From assembly GCA_014763765.1 (NCBI GenBank), contig JACXUT010000002.1, positions 1-64,000 of the forward strand: DNA of 64,000 nt, in the 5' to 3' direction. The notes below the pieces were generated by a model that saw nothing but the letters and a program-made list of their open reading frames with translations, did not search any database and was not told the DNA's origin. Each line of letters starts with the position of its first letter. Within the stretch, counting starts at the first letter, position 1. The stretch is from Micrococcales bacterium (lineage in GTDB: Bacteria; Actinomycetota; Actinomycetes; Actinomycetales; Cellulomonadaceae). Of the stretch, positions 8,890 to 20,596 are shown piece after piece. A program made the translations under genes and the position numbers.

Positions 8890-9252
8890 ATGCTGGGAGA
8901 CATCGCGGGGCTGATCGCGGCCATCGCCTTCGTGCTGCTGGTCGGCGCGCTCGCCGTGCCGCTGGTGAAGCTCGGCCGGGTGCTGGACGAGACCCGCACG
9001 TCCGTCCGGGAGATCACCGAGCACACCGTGCCGATCCTCGACGAGGCGGCCACGACCGTGTCGGCGACCAACACCCAGCTCGAGCGCGTGGACGCGATCA
9101 CGACCTCCGCGGCGCAGGTCACGCAGAACGTCTCGGCGCTCACCTCGCTGTTCGCCGCGACCGTCGGCGGGCCGATGATCAAGGTCGCGGCCTTCAGCTA
9201 CGGCGTCCGGCGCGCCCTGTCGGGGCTCGGCAAGGGCCGGTCGGCGCGATGA
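8890..9252 (+). CDS. DUF948 membrane protein
   Basis: 120 residues: one N-terminal membrane helix (about 6-26, IAGLIAAIAFVLLVGALAVP) and a helical, probably coiled-coil tail with heptad-like spacing (VSATNTQLERVDAITTSAAQVTQNVSALTSL). DUF948 proteins are general membrane proteins of unknown role, resembling methyl-accepting helical bundles. ATG follows AGAAGGG; a TAGGGT -10 box lies at 8839-8844. The stop overlaps the next gene by 4 bases. Gene order rpsD-DUF948-x-alaS is conserved in actinobacteria. Confidence 0.85.
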   Translation: MLGDIAGLIAAIAFVLLVGALAVPLVKLGRVLDETRTSVREITEHTVPILDEAATTVSATNTQLERVDAITTSAAQVTQNVSALTSLFAATVGGPMIKVAAFSYGVRRALSGLGKGRSAR

Positions 9253-9731
9253 GACGGCTGTTCTGGGTCGGCGTCGGGGCGGCCGTGGCCGTCGCCGGTG
9301 CGCGCCGCCTGGGGCTGCTCGACACCCCGGGGGCCGCGCGCGGGGCGACCCCCGCCGCGGACGGCTCCCTGGGGGCCGCCGCCCTGGCGGCCCAGGCCGC
9401 GCGCACCGCCTTCCGGGCCGGGGCGACCACCGCCGGCGCGGTCCGCTCGCTCGCGGACGCCCGGCGGGAGCTGCGGGCCGGCATGGCGGAGCGCGAGGCG
9501 CAGCTGCGGCACGACCTCGTCGGCGACGTGGACGTGGACGCCCTGCGGGCCGAGCGCGACGCGCGGCGCGCGACCACGCCGGACGACGGCGGTGCCGTGC
9601 CGCCGGCCTGGCACCACGACCCCGAGGCCCGGTCGGCCGCCCGCGAGGCCCGTGCCCGCCGCGGCTGGGCCGACGAGCCCACCGAGGACCCGGAGGACGA
9701 GGACGGCGACGTGCCGTACTCGTTCTACTGA
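9249..9731 (+). CDS. Small membrane protein, DUF6167-like
   Basis: 160 residues, translationally coupled to the DUF948 gene by ATGA. A short hydrophobic N-terminus (RRLFWVGVGAAVAVAGARRLG) precedes a region resembling the small DUF6167-type proteins of this locus (AQAARTAFRAGA...LADARRELRAGMAEREAQL), and then an acidic tail of about 60 residues (ending EDPEDEDGDVPYSFY). Function unknown; always next to alaS in relatives as far as I recall. The family name is a recollection, not a search result. Confidence 0.7.
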   Translation: MRRLFWVGVGAAVAVAGARRLGLLDTPGAARGATPAADGSLGAAALAAQAARTAFRAGATTAGAVRSLADARRELRAGMAEREAQLRHDLVGDVDVDALRAERDARRATTPDDGGAVPPAWHHDPEARSAAREARARRGWADEPTEDPEDEDGDVPYSFY

Positions 9732-9755
9732 CGACGGCCCGCAGCCGCCTAGGCT
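9728..9755 (+). promoter_or_regulatory. Promoter of alaS
   Basis: CTGACG (9728-9733), 16-base spacer, TAGGCT (9750-9755). It overlaps the preceding stop codon and leaves a leader of about 90 bases before alaS. No T-box-like specifier structure was recognised. Confidence 0.5.
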
Positions 9756-9850
9756 GCTCCCCGGCCGGACGGGAACACCCCGGGCCGGCGCGACGCTGAG
9801 CACGACAGCGGCGGGACGCGGTCCCGCCCACCGACACTGCAGAGGACACC

Positions 9851-12547
<2,697 letters not shown>

Positions 12548-12615
12548 GCGGGGCGGCCGGCGCGCACGGCTCGGGCCGCGCGCCGGGGGACGACGGGGTC
12601 CCGGACGCCGACGCG

Positions 12616-13179
12616 GTGGTCCGGGGCGCGCGCCTGGCCGTCGACGTGGGCTCCGTGCGGGTGGGCCTGGCGGCGAGCGACCCGGACGGCCTGGTCGCCA
12701 CGCCGGTCGCCACGCTCGCGCGCGACACGCGCCGCCCCGCACCCGGTGACCTGCCCCTCGACGTCGCGCAGGTCGCCGCCGAGGTGGCCGAGCGGTCCGC
12801 CGCCGCGGTCTACGTGGGCCTCCCGCGGCACCTGTCCGGTGCGGAGGGCGCTGCGGCGGAGGCCGCGCGCGCGTACGCTGTGACGCTGGCGACGGCTGTC
12901 GCACCGGTCCCGGTGCGGCTGGTCGACGAGCGGATGAGCACCGTGAGTGCCCACCAGGCGCTCCACGCGTCCGGCCGGTCGGGTCGTCGGCATCGAGCGG
13001 TGGTCGACCAGGCGGCCGCCGTGGTCATCCTGCAGACCGCGTTGGATGCGGAGCGTTCCTCGGGCCGCCGGCCCGGCGAGCGGGTCACGGCGACCCGCCC
13101 GCAGGACGCCCCGGGTCCGCGCCAGGGGGGTCTGGGGGACGCAGGTCAGGCAGGACACACCGAAGGGACAGCCGAGTGA
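12616..13179 (+). CDS. ruvX: Putative pre-16S rRNA nuclease RuvX/YqgF
   Basis: 187 residues. RNase H-fold YqgF protein: ARLAVDVGSVRVGLAASDPDG at the N-terminus carries the first catalytic Asp, YVGLPRHLSG the central motif, LVDERMSTVSAH the Glu motif, HRAVVDQAAAVVILQ the last Asp. The family is linked to 16S rRNA 5-prime maturation and earlier to Holliday junction resolution. The only start in frame after alaS is this GTG. The last 40 or so residues (after DAERSSG) are a low-complexity extension not needed for the fold. It overlaps mltG by 4 bases. Confidence 0.92.
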   Translation: MVRGARLAVDVGSVRVGLAASDPDGLVATPVATLARDTRRPAPGDLPLDVAQVAAEVAERSAAAVYVGLPRHLSGAEGAAAEAARAYAVTLATAVAPVPVRLVDERMSTVSAHQALHASGRSGRRHRAVVDQAAAVVILQTALDAERSSGRRPGERVTATRPQDAPGPRQGGLGDAGQAGHTEGTAE

Positions 13180-14339
13180 GCGACCTCTTCCTCGGGGCTC
13201 CGGAGCAGGAGCACGGCGAGGCACCCCAGCCCTCGCGGCGCTCGCGCCGGGACACGAAGGAGCAGCAGGTCCGGCAGCGCAAGACGCGCCGCCGGCGCTC
13301 CGTCGTCGTCCTCGTGCTCGCCCTGGCCCTCGTCGGCGGCGCGGCGTTCGTGGTCTGGAGCGTCGTCGGCGGGCTGTTCTCCGGCGACGACGGCGAGCAG
13401 ACCGTCCAGGACTACCCGGGCCCCGGCAGCGGCGAGGTCCAGGTGACCGTCGCGACGGGCGACACAGGCGGTGCGATCGGGCAGACCCTGGCCGAGGCCG
13501 GCGTGGTCGCGACCGCGCGCGCGTTCTCCGACGCGTACGCGACGAACCCGAACGCGCAGTCGATCCAGCCGGGCACCTACGCGCTGCAGCTCGAGATGAA
13601 GGCGAGCGACGCCGTCAACGCGCTGCTCGACGCGGAGAACCGCGTGTCCAACCGGGTGACGATCCCCGAGGGCTACACCGCGAAGCAGATCTACCAGCGC
13701 GTGTACGAGATCACGACCATCCCCGTCGAGGACCTGGAGGCCGCCGCGGCCGACACGGCGGCGATCGGCCTGCCGGCGGAGGCGAACGGCAACGTCGAGG
13801 GCTGGCTGTTCCCCGCGACCTACGAGATCGAGCCCGGCACGAGCGCCACCGAGGTGCTGTCGCAGATGGTGGCGCGCACCGTCGCGGTGCTCACCGAGAA
13901 GCAGGTCCCGCAGGACCAGTGGGAGACGGTGCTGAACAAGGCGTCGATCGTCGAGCGCGAGGGCAAGCTCGACGAGGACCGGCCGAAGATGGCCCGCGCG
14001 ATCCAGAACCGGCTCGACATCGAGATGCCGCTGCAGATCGACGCGATCGTGGCGTACGGGCTCGGCAAGTCCGGCGCGGAGCTGACGTACGCCGACACCC
14101 GCGACGCCCAGCCGCCGTACAACCCGTACAACTCCTACAAGGTGTACGGGCTGCCCCCGACTCCCATCGCCTCGCCCGGCGAGGTCTCGATCGACGCGGT
14201 GCTGCACCCCGCCGACGGTCCGTGGCTCTACTGGGCGACGGTGAACCTGGACACGGGCGAGACCAAGTTCTCGGAGACGTTCGCGGAGCACCAGACCTAC
14301 GTGGACCAGCTGCGGGAGTGGCAGGCCGCGAACCAGTGA
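13176..14339 (+). CDS. mltG: Endolytic peptidoglycan transglycosylase MltG
   Basis: 387 residues. Cytoplasmic N-terminal part (about 1-38), one membrane helix (about 40-66), then a LysM-like lead and the YceG domain. The catalytic Glu is in SIVEREGKLDEDRP (about 256-269); PYNPYNSYKVYGLPPTPI is the conserved C-terminal signature. It cuts nascent glycan strands and sets their length next to the elongation machinery. GTG start overlaps the ruvX stop and its own stop overlaps aroE. Confidence 0.95.
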   Translation: MSDLFLGAPEQEHGEAPQPSRRSRRDTKEQQVRQRKTRRRRSVVVLVLALALVGGAAFVVWSVVGGLFSGDDGEQTVQDYPGPGSGEVQVTVATGDTGGAIGQTLAEAGVVATARAFSDAYATNPNAQSIQPGTYALQLEMKASDAVNALLDAENRVSNRVTIPEGYTAKQIYQRVYEITTIPVEDLEAAAADTAAIGLPAEANGNVEGWLFPATYEIEPGTSATEVLSQMVARTVAVLTEKQVPQDQWETVLNKASIVEREGKLDEDRPKMARAIQNRLDIEMPLQIDAIVAYGLGKSGAELTYADTRDAQPPYNPYNSYKVYGLPPTPIASPGEVSIDAVLHPADGPWLYWATVNLDTGETKFSETFAEHQTYVDQLREWQAANQ

Positions 14340-15229
14340 CGACCGCCCCCCGCCGGGCGGCCGTGCTGGGCCACCCTGTCGCGCACTCGCTGTCGCCCCG
14401 GCTGCACCGTGCCGCGTACGCGGCGCTCGGCCTCGACGGCTGGCGGTACGACGCGGTCGACGTCACCGAGGACGCCCTGCCCGGCTTCGTCGCGGCGCTC
14501 GACGACAGCTGGGCCGGGCTCAGCGTGACGATGCCGCTGAAGCACGCCGTCATGCCGCTGCTCGACCACGTCGAGCCGCTCGCGGGCGTGGTCGGGGCGG
14601 TCAACACCGTGCTCGTGCAGCCCGGGGGCCGGCGTCCGGTGCTCACGGGCGCGAACACGGACGTGCACGGCATCGTCGCGGCGCTCGCCGAGGGGCTCGC
14701 GGTGCGCGGGCAGGTGGCGACCCCGCCGGCCGGAGGGCGCACCGCGGCCGTCCTCGGGGCGGGCGCCACCGCCGCGTCGGCGCTGGCCGCCCTCGCGGAG
14801 CTCGGCTGCACCACGCCGGTCGTGCTCGTGCGCTCGGTGGGTCGCACCGGCGGGCTCGCGCGGGCGGCGCACCGGATGGGCGTGGAACCGGTGCTGCGAC
14901 CCCTCGCGGAGGCCGCCGCCGCCCTGGCGCGGGCGGACCTCGTGGTGTCGACGCTGCCGCCGCACGCCGCGGACGGCCTGGCGGCGGAGCTCGCGGGCGG
15001 CGGCGCGGGTGCCGGCGCCGCGCCCGGCGTGCTGCTCGACGTCGCGTACGACCCGCGGCGCACCGCGCTGGCCGCCGCGTGGCAGGCCGCGGGGGGCGTC
15101 GCCGTGGCGGGGGAGCGGATGCTGCTGCACCAGGCCGTCGAGCAGGTGCGCCTCATGACCGGACGCCCCGGGCCGCTCGACGCGATGGACGCCGCGCTCG
15201 GCGAGGCCCTCGAGGCGCCCGCGGGCTGA
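14336..15229 (+). CDS. aroE: Shikimate dehydrogenase
   Basis: 297 residues from a GTG overlapping the mltG stop. Converts 3-dehydroshikimate to shikimate with NADPH. Substrate-binding SLSPRLHRAAYAALGL, catalytic Lys in LSVTMPLKHAV, VGAVNTVL and ANTDVHGIV are all present, followed by the nucleotide-binding turn VLGAGATAASALAAL and the C-terminal EQVRLMTGR region. The remaining aro genes (aroC, aroK, aroB) resume 13 kb downstream after the pilus locus. Confidence 0.93.
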   Translation: MTTAPRRAAVLGHPVAHSLSPRLHRAAYAALGLDGWRYDAVDVTEDALPGFVAALDDSWAGLSVTMPLKHAVMPLLDHVEPLAGVVGAVNTVLVQPGGRRPVLTGANTDVHGIVAALAEGLAVRGQVATPPAGGRTAAVLGAGATAASALAALAELGCTTPVVLVRSVGRTGGLARAAHRMGVEPVLRPLAEAAAALARADLVVSTLPPHAADGLAAELAGGGAGAGAAPGVLLDVAYDPRRTALAAAWQAAGGVAVAGERMLLHQAVEQVRLMTGRPGPLDAMDAALGEALEAPAG

Positions 15230-15349
15230 GCCGCCCGGGCCCCCCGGGGCGTGCCGGTGGCCGGCGGTCCCTCATCTCCCCCCGCCCTCCTGCCGATGGT
15301 CCCTTCGGGGCGGGTGCACGGGCCGGCCCCGGGGACGAAGGGACACGGG

Positions 15350-17026
15350 GTGAAGCAGCTCGGCGAGATCCTGCTGGACGAGGGGCTGGTCACCGAGGCG
15401 CAGCTCATGGCCGCGCTGGACGAGCAGCTGGTGCGCGGCCAGTCGCTCGGGCGGACGCTGGTGGAGATCGGCGTGCTCACCGAGGGCCAGCTCGTGGCGG
15501 CGCTCGCGCGGCAGGTCGGCATGGCGTTCGTCGACCTCGACGACTACCCGGTGGACCGCGCCGCGGTGTCCATGGTCCCGGCCGCGCTGTGCCGGCGGTA
15601 CACCGTCCTGCCCGTCGCGTTCCAGGACGGCGCGCTGGTGCTGGCCACCGCGGACCCCGGCAACGTCGTCGCGGTCGACGACGTGCGGACGGTGTCGGGG
15701 ATGACGGTGCTGCCGATCGTCGCGACGTTCGAGAACGTGAACCGCGCGATCGACCGGTACTGCCGCGCCGACGGGGAGATGGAGGACCTGTCGTCCGCGT
15801 TCGAGGAGGAGCGCGTCCTGCAGGCCGAGGCCGACCTGGCCAACATCGGCTCCTCCGTCGAGGACGACGCCCCGATCGTCCGCTACGTGAACCTGCTCGT
15901 GACGCAGGCGATCTCCGACCGGGCGTCGGACATCCACATCGAGCCGACGGAGCACGACCTGCGCGTGCGGTACCGCATCGACGGCGTGCTGCACGAGATG
16001 CAGCGCTCCCCGAAGCAGATCCAGGGCGGCGTCATCTCCCGGGTGAAGATCCTCTCGGATATCGACATCGCCGAGCGGCGCAAGCCGCAGGACGGCCGCA
16101 TGTCGGTGACGCACAACGGCCGCAAGATCGACCTCCGCGTCGCGACGCTGCCCACGGTGTGGGGCGAGAAGGTCGTCATGCGGATCCTCGACAACTCGAC
16201 GGCGTCCCTGGACCTGCGTGACCTCGCGTTCCTCGAGCACAACTACGCGACCTACCGTGAGGCCTACACCAAGCCCTACGGGATGATCCTCGTGACGGGG
16301 CCGACCGGCTCGGGCAAGTCCACGACGCTGTACGCGACGCTGAACGCCGTCTCCCGGCCGGAGATCAACGTCATCACCGTCGAGGACCCGGTCGAGTACC
16401 GCCTCGCCGGGATCAACCAGGTGCAGGTGAACCCCAAGGCCGGCCTGACGTTCGCGGGCGCGCTGCGCTCCATCCTGCGGTCCGACCCCGACGTGGTGCT
16501 GCTCGGCGAGATCCGCGACCACGAGACCGCGCAGATCGCCATCGAGGCGGCCCTCACCGGCCACCTGGTGCTCTCGACGCTGCACACCAACGACGCGCCG
16601 TCGGCGGTCACCCGCCTCACGGAGATGGGGATCGAGCCGTTCCTGGTCGGCTCGGCGCTCGATGCCGTGGTGGCCCAGCGCCTCGCCCGCCGTCTGTGCG
16701 AGAAGTGCCGCGAGCCGTACGTCCCGACCGAGACGGAGCTGATCGGCGCCCGCTTCCCGTGGACGCCGGGCGAGACGCTGCCCGAGCTCTTCCGGCCGGT
16801 GGGCTGCGTGGCGTGCTCGCGCACCGGGTACCGCGGCCGGGTCGCGCTGCACGAGGTGATGCGGGTGACCGAGGAGATCGAGAGGCTCGCCGTGGCGCGG
16901 GCGTCCGCGGCGGAGATCGGGGCGACGGCGCGGCAGCAGGGCATGATCACGCTCCGCGACGACGGCTGGCACAAGGTCGCGCTGGGGCAGACGTCGGTCG
17001 AGGAGATCCTGCGGGTCGTCGCGTGA
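15350..17026 (+). CDS. pilB: Type IV pilus assembly ATPase PilB
   Basis: 558 residues using the GTG at 15350 after GAAGGGA. N-terminal MshEN-like domain with two tandem repeats (QLGEILLDEGLVTEAQL and SLGRTLVEIGVLTEGQL), then a GspE/PilB hexameric ATPase: Walker A GPTGSGKST (about 316-324), Asp box, Walker B region VVLLGEIRDHETA, His box LVLSTLHTNDAPS, and the zinc tetracysteine CEKC...CVAC (about 448-490). It powers pilus extension. MshEN repeats bind cyclic di-GMP in relatives, but the Arg that usually precedes LG is Gln or Ser here. First gene of the pilus locus. Confidence 0.95.
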   Translation: MKQLGEILLDEGLVTEAQLMAALDEQLVRGQSLGRTLVEIGVLTEGQLVAALARQVGMAFVDLDDYPVDRAAVSMVPAALCRRYTVLPVAFQDGALVLATADPGNVVAVDDVRTVSGMTVLPIVATFENVNRAIDRYCRADGEMEDLSSAFEEERVLQAEADLANIGSSVEDDAPIVRYVNLLVTQAISDRASDIHIEPTEHDLRVRYRIDGVLHEMQRSPKQIQGGVISRVKILSDIDIAERRKPQDGRMSVTHNGRKIDLRVATLPTVWGEKVVMRILDNSTASLDLRDLAFLEHNYATYREAYTKPYGMILVTGPTGSGKSTTLYATLNAVSRPEINVITVEDPVEYRLAGINQVQVNPKAGLTFAGALRSILRSDPDVVLLGEIRDHETAQIAIEAALTGHLVLSTLHTNDAPSAVTRLTEMGIEPFLVGSALDAVVAQRLARRLCEKCREPYVPTETELIGARFPWTPGETLPELFRPVGCVACSRTGYRGRVALHEVMRVTEEIERLAVARASAAEIGATARQQGMITLRDDGWHKVALGQTSVEEILRVVA

Positions 17027-17177
17027 CCCGCCGTCCGCCGGCGACGCCGCAGGTGGTCGGCGTGGCGCACGGGGGTGGATCGGCGCCGGAAGGCTCAAGC
17101 CGGCGCGTCCCCGCGCCGATCAGGGGAAGCGGGTCACGGTCCGGGACGGGCCGGGCGCGCGAGGAAGGGGAACGACG

Positions 17178-18614
17178 GTGAGCGAGTCCTACACGGGCGA
17201 CCCGCGGGAGACGCGCCCGCTGCCTCCGGTCCCGCCCGCGGCCGGTGCGGCGCCCACGCGCGCCTCGCTGCGGCAGGCGATGCAGACCGAGGCGCTGCTT
17301 CCCGGCGCGCCGGCGGGTGCCGCGCCCCCGGTTCCGGGCGTCCCCGTGGCGGCTGCCGTCCCCGTCACGCCGCCGCAGCCCGCCGCGGCGGCCGTCCCGC
17401 CGGCGGCTCCTCCCGGGTACCGGCCCGCTCCGGCCCAGCGCGCGGGGATGGGGCAGTCCGTGCTGGACGGCGACCTGCGGCTGGACGACGTGCTCGCCCG
17501 CATGGTGCAGCTCGGCGCGTCCGACCTGCACCTCACGAGCGGCGCGCCCCCGATGGTCCGCGTCGCGGGGACGCTCCTGCCGCTCGACGGCTTCACGATG
17601 CTGGCGGGCGAGCCGCTGCGCCGCACCCTGTTCGCGATCCTCACCCAGAAGCAGCGCGAGCAGTTCGAGGCCGACCTCGAGCTGGACTTCGCCTACGCGC
17701 TGCGGGGGCAGGCCCGGTTCCGCGTGAACCTCTACCAGCAGCGCGAGTCGATCGGCGCGGCGTTCCGCGTCATCCCGTACGAGATCAAGCCGCTCGAGGA
17801 GCTCGGCGTCCCGGCGGTCGTCGGGTCGTTCGCGGGCCTGCCCCGCGGCCTCGTGCTCGTCACCGGTCCCACCGGGTCGGGCAAGTCGACGACGCTCGCC
17901 TCGATCATCGACCTGGCCAACCGCACCCGGGCCGACCACATCATGACGGTCGAGGACCCGATCGAGTTCCTGCACCGGCACAAGAAGTCGATCATCAACC
18001 AGCGCGAGGTCGGCGCCGACACCCACTCGTTCGCGAGCGCCCTCAAGCACGTCCTGCGCCAGGACCCCGACATCATCCTGGTCGGCGAGATGCGGGACCT
18101 GGAGACGATCTCGGTGGCGCTGACCGCCGCCGAGACGGGCCACCTCGTGTTCGCGACGCTGCACACGCAGGACGCGGCGCAGACCATCGACCGCATCATC
18201 GACGTGTTCCCGTCCTACCAGCAGGACCAGGTGCGCACCCAGCTCGCCGCCGCGCTCCAGGGCGTGGTGTGCCAGACGCTCTGCAAGCGCTCGCACGGCA
18301 CCGGCCGGGTCGTCGCGACGGAGGTCATGATCGCGACGCCGGCGGTGCGCAACCTCATCCGCGAGGGCAAGACGCACCAGATCTACTCCGCGATGCAGGC
18401 CGGTGCCCAGCAGGGCATGCACACGCTCGACCAGCACCTCGCGGACCTCGTGCGCTCGCACAAGATCACGTACGAGGTCGGCCTCGAGAAGTGCCACAAC
18501 ACGGAGGACTACAACCGGCTGACCGGCCGGACCACCTCCATCAACCAGGGCGCCGCGTCCCTGCAGTCCGCCACGCCGGGCACGCAGGGCTACCGGCAGA
18601 CGGGACAGCGCTGA
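17178..18614 (+). CDS. pilT: Pilus retraction ATPase PilT
   Basis: 478 residues, longer than typical PilT (about 350) because of a Pro/Ala-rich extension over residues 1 to about 95. The ATPase part follows: ASDLHLTSGAPPMVRVAGTL, Walker A GPTGSGKSTTL (about 230-240), Walker B IILVGEMRDLETI, His box LVFATLHTQDAAQTIDR, and the PilT-typical IREGKTHQIYSAMQ and QGMHTLDQHL segments. GTG start after AGGGGA. Presence beside pilB implies a retractable pilus. The stop overlaps pilC by one base. Confidence 0.95.
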   Translation: MSESYTGDPRETRPLPPVPPAAGAAPTRASLRQAMQTEALLPGAPAGAAPPVPGVPVAAAVPVTPPQPAAAAVPPAAPPGYRPAPAQRAGMGQSVLDGDLRLDDVLARMVQLGASDLHLTSGAPPMVRVAGTLLPLDGFTMLAGEPLRRTLFAILTQKQREQFEADLELDFAYALRGQARFRVNLYQQRESIGAAFRVIPYEIKPLEELGVPAVVGSFAGLPRGLVLVTGPTGSGKSTTLASIIDLANRTRADHIMTVEDPIEFLHRHKKSIINQREVGADTHSFASALKHVLRQDPDIILVGEMRDLETISVALTAAETGHLVFATLHTQDAAQTIDRIIDVFPSYQQDQVRTQLAAALQGVVCQTLCKRSHGTGRVVATEVMIATPAVRNLIREGKTHQIYSAMQAGAQQGMHTLDQHLADLVRSHKITYEVGLEKCHNTEDYNRLTGRTTSINQGAASLQSATPGTQGYRQTGQR

Positions 18615-19843
18615 TGGCCGCCACCGAGCTCCGGACCTTCGAGTACCAGGCCCTCGACCACGGGGGCAAGGTCGTCAAGGGGCGCATCGAGGCGCCGCAC
18701 CAGGGCGCCGTCGCCGGCCGGCTCAAGACGATGGGGATCGCGCCGGTCGCGATCACCGAGGTGTCGACCACGGGTCTGAACCGCGAGATCCACCTCGGCA
18801 AGGGCAGCGGCATCAAGACCAAGGACCTCGCGGTCATGGCCCGTCAGCTCGCGACGATGGTGGCCGCCGGCCTGAGCCTGCTGCGCGCGCTCAGCATCTT
18901 GGCGGAGCAGACGGAGAACAAGGCGCTGGCGAAGGTCATCGGCCAGGTGCGCAGCGACGTCGAGACCGGGCAGTCGCTGTCCGCCGCGCTCGAGCAGCAC
19001 CCCGCGGTGTTCCCGCCGCTGATGCTCAACATGGTGCGCGCGGGGGAGACGGGAGGCTTCCTCGAGGACGTCCTGCTGTCGGTGGCGGGCAACTTCGAGG
19101 CCGAGGTCGCGCTGCGCAACAAGATCAAGTCCGCGATGACCTACCCGGTGGTCGTGTTCGTGATCGCGATCCTCGCGGTGATCGGCATGCTCATCTTCAT
19201 CGTGCCGGTGTTCACCGACATGTTCGCCGACCTCGACGCACCTCTGCCCGCGCCGACCAGGTTCCTGGTCTGGCTGTCGGACGTGATGAAGTGGGCAGCC
19301 ATTCCGCTGGCCGTTCTGGCGGGCGTCGTGGGGTGGTGGTGGTCGCGGCACAAGAATGACCTCGCGGTGCGCGAACGCGTCGACCCGGTCAAGCTGAAGG
19401 TGCCGGTGTTCGGGCCGTTGTTCGGCAAGGTGGCCATCGCGCGTTTCAGCCGCAACTTCGGGACGATGATCCGGGCCGGCGTGCCGCTGCTCCAGGCGCT
19501 GGACATCGTGGGGGACACGAGCGGCAACATCGTGGTGTCGCACGCGGTCAAGGACGTGCGGGACTCGGTGCGCACGGGTCAGTCGCTGACCGGTCCGCTG
19601 GCGCAGCACAAGGTCTTCCCGCCGATGGTCGTGCAGATGATGGCGGTGGGTGAGGACACCGGCGCGCTCGACACGATGCTCGACAAGATCGCCGACTTCT
19701 ACGACCAGGAGGTCGAGGCGACCACCGAGCAGCTCACGTCGCTCATCGAGCCGATCATGATCGTCGGGATCGGCGCGATCATCGGCGGCATGATCGTGTC
19801 GCTCTACATGCCGATCTTCAGCATCTACGGCGCGATCCAGTGA
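18614..19843 (+). CDS. pilC: Type IV pilus inner-membrane platform PilC
   Basis: 409 residues. Two GspF/T2SF domains (about 80-200 and 280-400), each with LATMVAAGLSLLRAL or FGTMIRAGVPLLQAL and a GQSLSAALEQH or GQSLTGPLAQH motif; three membrane helices (about 178-205, 228-250 and 378-402). It forms the membrane platform turned by PilB and PilT. The ATG shares a base with the pilT stop. Two hundred bases then separate it from the pilin gene. Confidence 0.95.
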   Translation: MAATELRTFEYQALDHGGKVVKGRIEAPHQGAVAGRLKTMGIAPVAITEVSTTGLNREIHLGKGSGIKTKDLAVMARQLATMVAAGLSLLRALSILAEQTENKALAKVIGQVRSDVETGQSLSAALEQHPAVFPPLMLNMVRAGETGGFLEDVLLSVAGNFEAEVALRNKIKSAMTYPVVVFVIAILAVIGMLIFIVPVFTDMFADLDAPLPAPTRFLVWLSDVMKWAAIPLAVLAGVVGWWWSRHKNDLAVRERVDPVKLKVPVFGPLFGKVAIARFSRNFGTMIRAGVPLLQALDIVGDTSGNIVVSHAVKDVRDSVRTGQSLTGPLAQHKVFPPMVVQMMAVGEDTGALDTMLDKIADFYDQEVEATTEQLTSLIEPIMIVGIGAIIGGMIVSLYMPIFSIYGAIQ

Positions 19844-19971
19844 CACGGGGCGCGGCTGTCACAACCCGTCCGGGTGGCCCGCCCGGTTTGTCCTAGCGCG
19901 CGCGGGTGAATCCGCGATCAGCGCTCAAGGCGTCCCGCGCACCCTCCGATGAGTCCAGTGCAGTGACCTCC

Positions 19972-19990
19972 GCGGGGCCTCCGGCCCCGC
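19972..19990 (+). terminator. Hairpin between pilC and pilA
   Basis: Perfect 8-bp stem GCGGGGCC/GGCCCCGC with a 3-base loop, about 130 bases after pilC and 55 before pilA. It may end the pilBTC transcript or stabilise the pilin mRNA 5-prime end. No clear promoter box was found between it and pilA. Confidence 0.45.
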
Positions 19991-20044
19991 ACCCGGAAAT
20001 GACGCTGAACATTCTTCATCCGCAGACCTGAAGGGGAGCCAACC

Positions 20045-20497
20045 GTGCTCGCTCGCATTCGCAAGTCCATGGACGAGAAGGACAAGGGCTTCACCCTCGT
20101 CGAGCTCCTCGTCGTCATGATCATCATCGGCATCCTCGCCGCGATCGCCATCCCGATCTTCATGAACCAGCGCGAGAAGGCCCGCGACACCTCGACCAAG
20201 GCCGACGTGTCGACCGTCGGCAAGGAGATCGCGACGTACTACGTGGACGGCTCCGGCACGCTCGAGGCGTCGATCACCAACGGCACGCTCACGCTCAAGA
20301 CCGCCACGGGCGTCACGCCGGCCTTCACGACGGACATCAAGGTCTCGTCGGGCACGGCCACCCAGGCGACCGCGATCAAGTACGGCGACAACGCCAAGAA
20401 GGACTCCACCTGGTGCGTCGGCCTGACCAACGCGTCCGGTGACCTGAAGGACTTCAAGTACTCCGCCGCAGGCGGGCTCGAGTCCGGCGCCTGCTGA
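20045..20497 (+). CDS. Major type IV pilin (prepilin)
   Basis: 150 residues, GTG start after AAGGGGAG. Class III signal: 15-residue basic leader ending KDKG, cleavage before Phe, then FTLVELLVVMIIIGILAAIAI with Glu at +5 and the pilin helix. The mature protein of 135 residues has a short globular domain with two Cys (WCVGLT and the C-terminal GAC), the usual pilin disulfide loop at the end. Small size, own upstream gap, and a very strong downstream hairpin mark it as the abundant major subunit. Processed by the prepilin peptidase at 25.2 kb. Confidence 0.93.
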   Translation: MLARIRKSMDEKDKGFTLVELLVVMIIIGILAAIAIPIFMNQREKARDTSTKADVSTVGKEIATYYVDGSGTLEASITNGTLTLKTATGVTPAFTTDIKVSSGTATQATAIKYGDNAKKDSTWCVGLTNASGDLKDFKYSAAGGLESGAC

Positions 20498-20515
20498 CAG
20501 CGCCGCATGAGACCC

Positions 20516-20558
20516 CGACCGAGCGGGGCCGGGACCTGTTCCCGGCCCCGCTCGGTCG
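20516..20558 (+). terminator. Very strong hairpin after major pilin gene
   Basis: A perfect 19-bp inverted repeat (20516-20534 with 20540-20558) with a 5-base loop CCTGT, 18 bases after the pilin stop. It probably ends most pilin transcripts, letting some read into the minor pilin genes that start 39 bases later. Confidence 0.85.
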
Positions 20559-20596
20559 CGCTCGACGTCCGCGACGACCACCGAGGAGGACCCGCC

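Noticed and set aside
9756..9850. T-box leader before alaS
   Set aside because: No specifier loop or conserved T-box sequence was seen in the 95-base leader.
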